NCBI GenBank assembly: GCA_013396915.1
Contig: VWZL01004332.1
Location: forward strand, 983,206-1,047,205
Length of the DNA: 64,000 nt
DNA from: Stercorarius parasiticus
Taxonomy: Eukaryota; Chordata; Aves; Charadriiformes; Stercorariidae
Direction: 5' to 3'
Each line of letters starts with the position of its first letter. Within the stretch, counting starts at the first letter, position 1. The notes below the pieces were generated by a model. The model worked only from the letters and a program-made list of their open reading frames with translations, ran no database searches and was not told where the DNA came from. A program made the translations under genes and the position numbers. Below are positions 47,228-60,500 of this stretch, in pieces.

Positions 47228-50200
47228 TTCCTTGTCATTTTACAGAGGCATTGGGCGTTAAAATGTGCAATGTTTGAAAAGACAAGAAATCCTAGATCTT
47301 TCCTGATTTCTTTCATGTTCTAAAATGTACATATAGACTACATTTTAGATGAATACATGTGAGCATGATGGTCACAGGATGCAGCTTTGTGGCCTTTTTC
47401 TGGTCCTTAAAAACACTATATCCTGTCTGTTTCTGGCAGCTGGGAGGTCAGGAAATTAAAAAGAGTTCATAGTTCTTCACTTGTTTTCAACACCCTTGAA
47501 TAATGTTTTATTGCTTTCTCACACATCACTGTACCCTGCTTCACTTCCTATGTCAGCCTGCAAAAATGATTTTCGATAAGAGCTCTTCTCAATCTTTCCA
47601 ATTAAACTTTACCATTGGCATAATGCATCATCCCAGTAAATGCTGTTTCTTGTTAGACTGATACAGAAATCCTGAATTTCCCCACTGCTGCTTAGGGTTA
47701 GCATTTGTACAGTGAAAAGCAATAAGTTTATATTCAACTAGAAGATCCAGCAATTACAATTTGTTGTAAGTTCTAGTTTACATTCCTAGCATGGAAAGAA
47801 GGTAAAAGTTTTAAAGTTATGAACGTTATACCTTTTTTGGTCACTTTAGCTCTCAATTATCTTAAGAACAACAGTTGATACTGGGAAGGGTAACTAGATA
47901 GGATATGTACAGTACCTACACTTTTATTCTTACTGGCTTTTTGAGTCCTGCATTAGTATAATGAGGAAAATGCATTGTCTGGGTATTATCTAAAACTACA
48001 AAATTATATGTAAAATATCTGAAATTTTTAACTGTCACCTTCTAATAATCAGACATAATTTACTTGGCATAGTTGTTTTTTTTATTCTCATATAATTTTA
48101 CCAAAATGAAACGCTAGAATTTCATTCCTTTTAAGAACAATAACTATACCTCTATAGTTAGACATTTAAATTTATTTGCAGAAGCTTCAAGAGCCTATTT
48201 GGTAGGTTACTTTGGAGATGTAAAATCCCTTGTTTCTGTAAATACAGCCTCAAAGCAATCTTTCATTAGAGAGAATGCCAGATTACTAATGCAGACACAT
48301 AGCATTGTGGATAACAAAACAGAAATAAATGACATGATTGAGACCTAAAAGCATTAAACTTTTGATTTATATACCTCTACCACCATTTTCTAACCCTCAA
48401 AATATATTGTGATTTATACATCTGAGAAATAGTGCCAGTACTTAGTAAATCTCTAAGCTTGAAAATGCCTGATTTACCTATGTAATCTTTGCAAGACTGT
48501 AATATAAATTTGGAGACACGGTAAGGGGAAAAAAGCTGTATAACTAATCCTGACAAAATTAATTCCATTCTCTACAACAGTATTGTTTTGCTACTGAAAG
48601 GAATATTGGTTCCAATAGGTCAGCATCACAGGGAGAATTTAATCACATCATGCTTTTGGCACTACCCAAAGATACACTCACTCTCTCATGTCTACAGAAT
48701 AGCCTCACAGTTCTCTTTTTTCTGAATTGCTAGGTATGCGTTTATATTCATATTATGTATGTGTATAAACTCGGAACACAAAAAAATTAGAAGCAAATAA
48801 AGTGTCTTGGAAAGTAAGTGAATTTTATTTTATGAATTTTCAATTAAAGAAAAAAGAGAAAGAGTTTAACTAGCATCATTTTGCAGAGCCTTAGTTTATG
48901 TCATAAGCTTGGGGAAGGTTAGGTAATGCTAATATTGCTATTCTTTCTGGAGATCCTGGGCAGGGGCAGAAAATTTTAATTGCTGAAAGGTTGTGTTAGG
49001 AGTGAACGCTAGAAAGCATTGAACATACTGGTAAGACAAGATTTATCAAAACCTCTGCGATACTAAAGCAGGTTTCCTCAAATATTCAGTCTTGCACTTC
49101 TATCTTCATCATTAATTTAAGGCAAGAGTGGTGTTCCTTGCCGACAGCCAGATAAGCGAAATATCTTTGTTAAGCTGCATGCTAACAAGCATCTTAGTAT
49201 TACGTAACATGGTAAAGAATTATTACGTAGCTGCAGGGCAGCATTTCCTTACCCTTGATCTTAATATTACAGTCAATCAGGGCAATGTCCTGTTAAGAGC
49301 TGGCAATTTTAGATAATACCCCTTATGAAGCATACAAAAATGTCAAAAAAAAAAAAAAGAAATAGTGACGTATACAATTTAGAACCACCCTTGATAAGAA
49401 GGCTTTTGTGTATAAAAGTTTTCAGAAACTGGGGTGGGTTTTGAACTACTATCTCTGATCATATGAAGATTAGAGCCCATGGAGTCATTAAACCTGTTTT
49501 GACGCATGCGACCTCTTCTGCACTGATTTCAATGTAGAAGGCAGGAAGCAAGTTTAAAATAGAGCAGTTCAATCCAGCAGCCTTCAAAAAAACTTTTCTG
49601 TGTATAACATAAGTGAGAGCTTCTTCCAAAGCTTGCTTATACTGTGCCAGACTGGATACTATACATATCAGTAGTGTGCTCTCAGTGTACCATGAATAGT
49701 TCTGATCACATCACCTAAAAAAAAAAAAAAAAGAAAAAAGATCTAGCAGAGATGTAAAGCATGTAGAAACAGAAAACAGCCATAGAAAACAACTGCCAGC
49801 TGCCTGAGGATAAAAAAGAAATATTTTTATAGGTTAGGTATTCCTCTGTTGTTTTGAAAATTTATCCTGAAGGCTTTGATGTTGTCAGACATAAAATAAT
49901 AAATGGGTGAGATGTGAAACTGACCACTAACCTGATCTAATTAGTGGCATGGTCTTTTTCTTACTTAATGTGTCTCTGATTTTATGCGTTAGTTAAACCC
50001 ATGTAACAGTGTATGTGAATTGTGTGAAGCAAATGTGAAGTTACCGTAGTTTAATAATATTTAAAGTGTCAGCAAAGAGTTAACTGTGACAATTCTCTAC
50101 TGGGAATTCAAGTGAAAAAAAAATTTTACTGAGTAGTGAGACAGTCATTTTGACTAGAAGGTCATTGTTCTATTAATAGGGAGCTATTAGGTTTTCCAAA

Positions 50201-53074
50201 CGAATGACTCTTATTTTCAATTTGAGGAGAGGTGAGAGTACAAGGTGATGGAACTGAGGTTAAATTGAGAGTTTAATCTGTGTATCAAGAACCTGTGTCA
50301 CTGAAAACATAGTGAATAGATGAATTCATTTACAAACTGTAATGAATTCCTATTGATAATTAATTACCTGGAGACTTAGTTCTTAAACTGGAAACATAAT
50401 TGACCCTTGAAATCAGCCTCCTTTCCCCCCTCATACTATCATAAACTAGATACAGCTTCGTAAGTACAACATGATGAAGTTCTTTTTTGTATAATTTTTT
50501 TAACATATTCAAATACAAGCATGGGTGTTCTTAGTCCCAATGTAGTTTTAGTATACGTATGTCTGGATTCTGATTGCAGTTCTTCCTGAATATCCTGAGT
50601 GGACATTGCTGACTCTTAATTAAGTGAATATATGTGATGGTTTATTGTTTTGAGAGGTGGAAAGCATTGTTGAATCCTAATGCAGTTGAGCACCTGGGGA
50701 TGTAAAGGGAAAAGCCAAGGATGATCTCAGAAGTTAAGGTAGCGAACAATAGTGAAAGGATAAAAGCCTCAAGTATTGACAGGAGGAGGAGGAAAATCAC
50801 CTGAGAACCGGTGTCTGTCATGGAGATATGCTCGGAATAACAGACTAATTGGCAAGAGAGATTATACCACTTGTATGCATTTAGTTTCAAAAACATATGA
50901 ATGCAAGAGTAACTTTGTTAACCATAACATACATTACATAAACAGAGAAGATCTTTAGTATCAGTTTTACCTCTACCTTTTAATCTCTAATTCTACACTT
51001 ACAATATATTCTTATGAAATAAATCTGAAATTCTCTAGAAGTTGTTGATGAAAGGTAAAGGAAGAGTTACTGCTCTCTGAAAGATATTACTTGCATGGAA
51101 GAAGAAACATTAGTTATAACGGGCATTTTTGACAAGTTCAATTCAATTTTTGCAGAGCATCTCCAAAGTCCTGTTGTATCAGTTTTTACTTTATAATAAT
51201 GCCTGGTTACCGATAATTACTGGTTACTGAATAACTGCAATTCATCACACAACAGGATGGGAAAACTGGAAAAATCTTGTGGTAAGAAAGAAATAGATCC
51301 CTCCAGATGGTGTTATGTATGAAACATTTTGTGAAGTCTAGAAAAAAAGGATCCTAGTTGTTTTACACTTACCCTGTTTTTCCTTCAATTCTGTGTCACA
51401 AGCGCAGAGAAGAGCCTTTTTAGAAGGTCATAAGTATCTTCTTGTTATAGATAACAATTCAGAAATTTAACTGTTTATGTTTTTTTATTAGCTTTCTCGA
51501 GGTAAGTGCTGTCTAGGGAACTTTTAACTTAAAACCAAAGCAAAACTCCAAATAAAAAGAAAACGGACATGATTTTATGCACCTAACTTGTCATGTTAAA
51601 AGTGCTTAGCATAGAGAGAAGGGGCTAGCGAAACAAAGGGTGCTGCAGTTTTGAGAGCAAATATAATCATATGCTTCTGGTGGTGGAGATTCAAGAGTTT
51701 TTAACATTTTTAGATTTTATTTTCCCTCTAATTCAATAGTGGGTTCACAACACAGCACTGAGCCCTTCAAATAGATTTGTAAAATAAAGGATTTTATTAT
51801 GTGAATTCTAAGGCAAACAACCTAAGCTGTTGCATCAAATTATTATATTCCTAGGAAGTAGGTAGTATTTACAAGGGTGACATCTTTGTGTTTTGAGAGT
51901 TAATTTACCTCCTGCCTGCCAATTAGTATCCTTGCTTCCTTGTTTCTGTCTTGTAGCAATACAGTATTGAAAGGAAATTATAGCTGCAATTGCTGTGAAT
52001 TCTGTATGATCTGTTAAATGCTTTAAAATTGGTTAAGTTTAAAAAATGACAGACCTCTGAAATTTAGATTATTTTAAATTTATATAAAATAGTATTCTCA
52101 ATTAATATTGTGCATAGACTTTTCAATAGCTTCAGTTTTCACTGTGAATTGTGGGTTGTGCTAACAGAAATTCAATTTAAATGTCAGGTGATTGCAAGCA
52201 TTCTTCCTAACTAGTTGTGAAGCAGAATACTCTTCAGTTCTTCAATTTTTTCCAATATTCTGTAGAAAGTTGAGCCAAATTTGGATATTTAGCCAAACTT
52301 GGCTGTTTATGCAGTTTATATTTTTGTTGGGATGTAAAGATGCAATGTTGCAGAAATTATTAATTTATTTTAGTTTGTATGTAAGCATCCAGATTTCAGA
52401 GCACTTCCAGAATGTTTTCTGAATAGATAGCTTAGACTTCGCAACAGGTAGAAATGTCACCTAATCCTGTCTTTGCTAAGTGCATGAAGTACATTTCCAG
52501 AATATATGGTAGATTTAGGAAATACAAATGGTAGGTTTTTAAAGCAGGTAAAATTGCTTTGGATTGATTTGCATCATGTTTGGATAGTCGGACTACATAA
52601 GCTAGGAAATTTGCAGTCACAGTTCTTCACATCCTGCTTTTCACTTTTCTCCTGAGTCACCCACTCAGTACATGTCCTCTGTCCTGATAGTTCTCAAGTC
52701 CGAATAGAATAAATCTAGTATTTTTTAATTCTGTTTTCAAATGTGAAGTCAAACTGCCATTAAAAATTGCAGAAATCATTCGTCTCATTACAACAGCCAA
52801 TGTTTGAAAACATGAAGCCCTGACTATTGGTTCATTCCTCCTAGCAATATCCAGATTAAGAAAACCTTTCAGAGTTTACATATTCTGTTACTGAAATGTC
52901 TTTCAAATGTGAACATCTTTGGTCCAGCTGGGAAGGAGCAGGAAGCTATGTGGTTTCCTGCCCAAGTTTTGTGACAAGTGGTGCTGGTGATAATCTACCC
53001 TTTTGTTAAATCTTTTCCAGTTAAAAATGTATGCAAACACTATAATTGCTTTAAAAAACTAAAAAAAAAAAAAA

Positions 53075-53075
53075 N
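53075..53075. other. Single ambiguous base
   Basis: One N ends a run of 14 A, so the homopolymer length was not resolved. Confidence 0.99.
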
Positions 53076-56000
53076 CATTTGCCACGTGTATTGTGTTGAA
53101 TGGACCACTAGAAGTAGAAAAGATCTGTTTAAACTTCAATGTCTTTGGATTCTCCAGTTATACCTATAGCTAGAATGCAAGTCAGTCTGTCTACAAAAAA
53201 CATTTTACCTCTGTGATAATTGATACACAAACTATAAAACTGGGTTAGAGACAGTATTTTCTATAGGGATGTAACTGTACCCTGTGCAAGTTTATACCTA
53301 AAATTTTCTGAGAGTTTTCTGACTTCTGACTGTGAGAAGGCTGAGACAATATATCACCAGTGTGTGTCAATAACCATGACCAAACTAAAAGCAAAAATGT
53401 GGTATTTTTTGTAGTTCCTTTTTTTTATTAAAGTTTTCAAATAACAATGGAACTAAACGCGAAAAACAGGGTATAGGATGGTTAGCTGGAAATAATTACC
53501 AAGGAAAAAAAAAGTTAGGTATATTTCCATTTTTCCTTATTTGAAATTCTGGTAATTTAAAATTTTCCTGTTCATTAATTATTTTATAACTTGGTTATAC
53601 CTTGATTATAACTTCTAAAAATTGCTCAGATTAAAAAAAAAACCACACCAAAGGTAAAACCAAAAAAATGTGGTACTGAGACTAACTAAAAAAAATGCAA
53701 ATGTTGGTTCATAGAAATGATAAATCAGTTTGGGAACTCTTCAAGAAATGTATCATTCCTAGTGTAAGGAGCAAAATTCTCTAACATTCTTGTAAGATTT
53801 CTTTAACCTAAGGGTAGAAATTAGAGGCACAAAAAAATTATATGGTATTGATATGTGAGTTAGAGCTGGTCACAACGTTTTGTGTGATCCATACGCATTT
53901 CTGAACATAAACTTACTTTGGGAAAAGTTTTGTCTAACAAGAGAAGAGACTGCTTGTATTGTTTTTACAGCATAGTGGTTGGAGCATTGCTTTAGGATGT
54001 GGCAGACAATGCTTAATGGGAATTGCAAGCTGTCATTGATGCTATAAAAGGGAATACAGTTTATGCAGATGCTGAAGTTTGCTGTTTGGAAACTGAAATT
54101 CATTTAGGTTAGGTTTTTTCAAACTCCCTAGTATGGCTCAATTTTCAAAGGTTGTCCTGGAAATCCATCAGCAACTGTGGACCTGTGGAACTTCTTCTGT
54201 TAGTCATCCATGATAACTCTTACAAGTATTAGAAGGAAAGATTATATTTTAATATTAGTCTATTTTACATTGCAATTTAGCAGCTAGAATTGAGGAACAA
54301 TTCAGTTAACAAAACAGTTAACTGAACACAGAGCACTTATTTCAGTGCTCATGTTCTGAAATCTGTCCAAAAAAACCAGCAAAGTGTCTTAACGGTGTCT
54401 GTCTTTCACCTTTACATATTGGTTCCATTGAAAGAAAGTGGTAGTGCTTAATTTTTTTAATAATATGGTCCTAACTCATTTCACTTTTCTTTTGGAAAAA
54501 CAATATGCCTTTTTTCTAAATGGTCCCTGCAGAGCACCGCACCTGGACTGTTAAATCCTATTTACAGTCTGTATTGACCCCCTGTATCCTAGTCCTACAG
54601 TTGGGGTTTCAGTTTAGCAACTGTTTGCATAAATATTTACAAAAGTGCTTTGAGTGGTGTTAATTGTAACTGGCAGGTCAAAGAAAAAGAGAAAGAAGTT
54701 CCTGATTTAGGAGCAATAATGAAAGTGCTTCTCCAGAGACTTGAAAGTAACGGTACCGAAAATAACAAATACTGCCACTGTGTTGTAGTAAGCAGAGACA
54801 TGCATTTTCTTCTAAGTTAGCAATTATTAAATATGTAAGGTAAATTCTAGGTGTGCTGCATGTCGACTTTTTTTTTTTTAAAAGCTTTGCTGTAGTTGCA
54901 TGAATTGGATGAGGCCTGCAAGGACTGATGTTTCTAGTGGCTCACATGAAGTTGTTACTGACAACAGCACACAATAGTTGTCATCTTATAGAATTGTATC
55001 TGAATATGCAAAAAGTCCAACTCCTGTCTCTCAATTGGGATTCAGCTGATTCATTTTGTTTCCACATTAGCTGTTTGAAGCTATTGAATTCAGACAGTTC
55101 TAAATTCAATACCGTTGATGTTTGGTAACACACAGTCGAGCCACTTCCAGTTACCAAAATGTCCTGTTTGTTTACCTAGGCGTGTTTTTAAGAGAAAAAG
55201 AAGTCTTCATTTGTACCTTAATTTTTTGAACAGGACAGCAACAACATTTGGAAAGCAAAGACAGTATGCAGGAATTCCAAATAAATAATAATTTTAACAT
55301 CTCCAAATTATTTACTTGAAGATTCTATAGTCACATACGTTTTGGGGTGTGTGTGTGCGTATCATGTTTACATACTAAAGGAAAACTACCTCAGCTTCCT
55401 GATGCTTTATGCAGTGATAGTGATTAAAGGAGATCAAAGCTAAACCAAAACTTCAACTATTAAAAGGTATCTTGGCAGAAAGTCTGTTAATTTCTTTTGA
55501 AAGTCAGTAGTTATCTGTTGTTTCTGAAGTATTGTTAGAATTTCTACACATCAAAATGTAAACTACTTTAGATGGGAAGCAGATATAAATCCAATGTCTT
55601 TTCTGATATTTGTTTATAATTTTTTTTGAGTTTTTAGTTGTGCAGGTCTCTGAGCATGTGTTTTACAGCATTTTTCAGAAAAGCACTAGAATGAGCTTCC
55701 ATTTCAGAACTTATATCTGCACAGAATATTGTAGCCACCTAAATAAAAAAGGGAGAATATTCAAAGTGTATTCACCGAGCTAAGTATTTACAGGGTCATG
55801 TTAGGAGATAGCAGTGTGATCAGGAGTTTCTGTGAATTGTCTCATGATCTAATAATAAGTACTCCGCTCTTTTTGGAAAGGTAGTAAGTTACTTCGCTTT
55901 AAAATTCCATTAAAAATAACGTCTTTTCAGAGGACCAGAACAGAGGTTGAGTTGTCCAGGAACAGATACGGGGTTTTCCTTGTGTACAGTCTCACTGCTT

Positions 56001-57434
56001 AACCCTGCTGTGTTCTTAGGTCTACTGCAGCTATGAAATGTGCTTTTCCACCCCCGCTGATAGTTTGCAACTGGTGGTTGAAGAAAAGAGTAAAGATGTT
56101 TTCCCGTCTGCTGTGTCACTGAAAGTATTCATTAATTTCAGTTAATTTGGATATATTTATAAGAAGTGTTCCAAAATAGGTTGCTAGTCCTTGCTGACAT
56201 GATACCTGAACAACTGTCACGAAGTAGGTGTTCAAAGCAATATATTCTAGCTGCTTTGGGGATCCTACCCATTATGATGTCCATGCCTTGCACTACTTTA
56301 TCCTTTAAACTACTCCCTCATGGTCTGCCAAAGCCTGTCGCAATGTTTTGAAATCTGCTTTTGCCAGCCTAATAGAAAATTTGCATTGAGAGGAGCAGAA
56401 GCTGAAATCAAAGAGAATGAGCATTGGAGCAGTAAATCCTGTGCTGTTGTGTGCAGTTTAATAAGCATCTCCGGCACAGATCACTTTATTAAAGCAACAT
56501 CTGTTACAAGCACAGTACTTGGATTAGGGATGACAGCCATTTGCAGCCAAATGAACTCTTAAAAATAGAAGATATTTAAGTTTGAGAAGGATTAATGTTT
56601 TATTGGCTTGCTAAATTCCTAAGGTTTACAGTAGGACTTTCTATGGATATTTTATGTGGATGCTCTTTATATTTATTGTAATGTAAGTGTGATCTGCATC
56701 ATTGGGTTTCTCAGCTTACCTTATAAGTTTGATTAGTCTTTTATCTGTCTGTTGTCTATCATGAGGATCAGGGATATGATGGCAATATTTTTCCCGTTAG
56801 GGAAGCACTTAAAAAAATATCAGCTGGGAGCCAAGAGGCTCTTCTACCAGATCTACTGTCATTGGGATATCTGTATCCAAACACAACAAATTTTTATTCA
56901 AGCCTTACCAGTGCTATTGCTATTCTTATTCCTGCCACAGGATCCTTGCTTAACTAACTTCATCAATGGTTTAGTTATTTCTGTATTTATTTCAATTTGC
57001 TTCTCATTCACACCATTTTAGGCTGTTAGGACATAGCAATTAACTACAATGGCAACACCTGCCTATTGACTAGCGCAAGCAAATTATTTTGTGTTTCTGT
57101 CTGATCCAGCATCTACTCCTGTAGCTTTTTGTAAAACCCAATACTTTGCCTAGTCACAGAAGAGTCCATAGTCACTCTCTATAATGCAACTGCAAGTTGT
57201 ATACGGGAATGTGTTAAGGATGAAGCTTGCATTGATTATCCTGGTACTTTTGGATTTAAAGCATACGTACTTGCATAAAAGCTTTTGAATTAGATACAGG
57301 AACTGTGCTTTAACTCTTTTTAAACACAGTTCTGCTGGAAGAGTATAGGTAAGGATAAAAAGTGATATTAATGAGAAGAGTGTATTTTGATTTGGAAGGA
57401 GATATGGTTTTTGCAATGGTTGCAAAATGGGTAA

Positions 57435-57520
57435 GAGCTAGCCATTGGTTCCAATCCTAGGAAATGTATGTGCAATGCATGCCTCAATTCCCTAAAGAAT
57501 TTGACATAATACCCACTGTG
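57435..57520 (+). mobile_element. Possible MIR-like SINE relic (sense)
   Basis: CTAGCCATTGGTTCCAATCC, ATGTGCAATGCATGCCTCAA, TTCCCTAAAGAATTTG and ACATAATACCCACTGTG can be aligned with the 3' half of MIR (GCCTCAGTTTCCCTATCTG, then GATAATAATACCCACC). It is weak because only two blocks match well. Confidence 0.4.
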
Positions 57521-60500
57521 TGAGAGTAAAAGAAGAAAAATAGTTGCCTCTCCTCATTTCACAATGGGAGAGTTGAGTTAAACAGATAAAATCCATAGAA
57601 TTTAAATCCATAGCATCTACTATTGGATCAACTTATTTGGGAGAAAATATACTTAAGACAACATTTTTCATTTCTCCTCTGCCCCCCACCAGTTATGCTA
57701 TACTAACATATTGATTGATAACCCTTGATACGCTAGTAAGTGGGTGATACATGAAAATATTACATCAGCCATTATGCCAATCAAGGAATTAGCACCAAGA
57801 AATTGCCAAACATTTCTCATTAAATAATAAAGAAAAAATTACGAAGTGGATGACCTACAGAATTGTTTCAAATAAATTTAGTTGTATCAATAAAACCACC
57901 CTAATCTGATGACTGTACCTCAAAATATCAAAATATATTTACATATTTTTTATAGTAATATTTTACATGTATAAAATGCTACAGAATTCCCTGGATTCTG
58001 TATTTATTGAGAACAGTGGTGGCTTTAGGGAGAAATGTTATGCATCACTCTTATGTAAGGCACAGCATTTTGGCTGTGAAAAGCTGATTAATAATGTATA
58101 GTTTTATGAGCAATATAAATAAATGTTAATTCTGTCAAATGTCATAGGAACACTTGTGTTACCTGGAGGAAGGAACATACTTGCTGGATTTCTACTTTTG
58201 CCCTTGGAAAATTTGGATGCAAGGCTAAGCTTACCTTAGCTTGTAAAGCGTAGTGGAATTCTTTAAAGATGTCAAATGGTAGTGCATTTGTTTTGGAAGG
58301 AAAGAAGAATGATAGGCTTCTGTTCTTGTTTTTACAATTTTACTTCATTAGGTACTTAAGTGATTGCCGTTATTGAAAACCCTCAGGCAAATACATACTC
58401 TTGAAGAAACAGCATGTGGACTGTTCCACTGTTTAGCAGATTTCAGTCCATATAGTCTTCTATGTTACGTTCATAGCTCCTTCTCTAAAAGTGTTAGCCG
58501 TTCCTGGAATGTAAGCAGCCGTAAATTTTATTAAGTAATAGCATAACTCATATTCTCTAAAATCAACTTCAGTTCAAACATAGTAGCTTTTATCCTGTGG
58601 CCAACATAAGCATAAAATATGAAAACTACAAAAAGACTGTTTTGAATACAGGTTGTTCTAGTGATCAGTGATAACAGGGAAAATTAATGAATGCATTGTT
58701 ATAGTGTGTTGTTGGCAAAAATATAAGCATTACACTATATTTCCTTATTATTAATTTTAATCTGGATTAAGGGTGTTGTTTTTTTTTTTTAGTTCATAAA
58801 TTCTTTTGTGTTTCAAAGAGAAGTAAGCCAGAGTTCTGAGATGGCTTAGAAAAATAGAAACAGGGCCTCAGTAAGCATTGTGTTGGATGTGCTCTTGGAG
58901 AGTTAATACAGCTGTCCTCCAGGTTGTTAAGCCTCAACCCTGTAATCCCAAGAAAGTCCAAGTTAATAGCTTTGTGTCATCAGAACAAACTCTTGGTTGC
59001 CGCCTCAGATATTGAAGTTTTACTATGTACCCTGCAAGCTTCTACAAGATCCTTTTTCTGAACAAAATCCTTGCTTGAAGTACACTGTATTAAAAATTAC
59101 AGATGAAATCAATTAATGTCATTGATGTAATGAGCATTTGGTAGTTAAAAATATACAATTTCACAAAACAATGCATACTATTATCTCCCTTTTTAGTAGT
59201 CTCTATGTTCTAGATTATGAAAACCTTTGCAATAAGTCTTTTTTCAGAATCCTGTAACGGACAAGTATATATCTTGAACTTTTTCTGGATCCTGGATTAC
59301 AGTTTCTGTTACCATTTTAAACCAAATAGCTTTTTTTTTTTCTTCTCATTAATGTTTACTTTAGCTGTGCAGCAGTACAAGATTGTATATGAAGACAACA
59401 TCATTATATGTGTCTAGAATTCGATAAAAGTATAAGCATTTACTCATTTTGAATTTGTTCCTCGGGTCTGAGATGGCTTCTCTCAGCAGTTACTGGTAAT
59501 TTCATATTGCATTAACATCTGATTTGGAGCCTGCAGAGCATGAATAGTGTGATTACTTCAGCATGCTGTTAAAAACTGGAAAGAGGGTAAGCAGCACTTG
59601 ATGAATCTGTGTTTTGAACTGGGGCTAGCAGGCATAATGATACCGGGGTGCTGACCTCCAACTGTATTGTGAAAAAAATCGTGTCGTGAACTTGAAATTT
59701 AAGTATAAACAATCAAGTGAGTTCAAAGGTTCTAACAAGGACTGTGTGAAACCATGTTGTCTCAGTTCTCCTATCACCGCAGTTAGGACTACCATATTTC
59801 TGACAATGAAAAAAAAATATGGAAGAAAAGCTTAAGAACTGGGAAACTAAAAATAGCAGGGAGGAAGGAAGGAAGCCTGATACAGAAGGGAGTTTGGCAT
59901 CTGGACTGAGAGTTGTAGCCTTGTGAACTAGCCTTGTCTTCAACCTCAGATCCTTGTTGAAAATGCAAAGACAGAAGCTGTGACTTGGAGCGTTAGGTTG
60001 GAGTCGTACAAGGATGACTGAAATTGGATGGTTCAGGAAATAATGATCACTGGGCCCTTTTGCAGCTGAATTGTTTCTCCATGATAATTTAGTCGCATCC
60101 CCTCTGTATCTTATGCTTGTTGATAGCCAAATAATGGGCTGAATCGTGAGTTGATCTAAATTACACTGAAGGGAAGCCCCAGAAGAGAACTTGGCTTAAC
60201 ACCTTCCAAAACTGATGAGAGAACAGTATGGAATATATAGTTTATGTAACAATAAATCTTTTAATTATACACTTGTTTCAGCAGATGGATGTGCTATTTT
60301 GGGATTGAATAAAAACTGAACATTCACTCTAGTAACTTGGTTCATGAAAAAAAGCTTTTTTAGTGATGGCAATCTGGACAAATGTGCTGCAACTTCAAGG
60401 AACTAATGCAGCTGGTGGAGGCAGAGCTCACTGCAGGCTGGCAGCCTGCTGTGCTCCAAGCCCACACCTTTTTGTGTGACTCACTTTTTGTTCCTGCTTG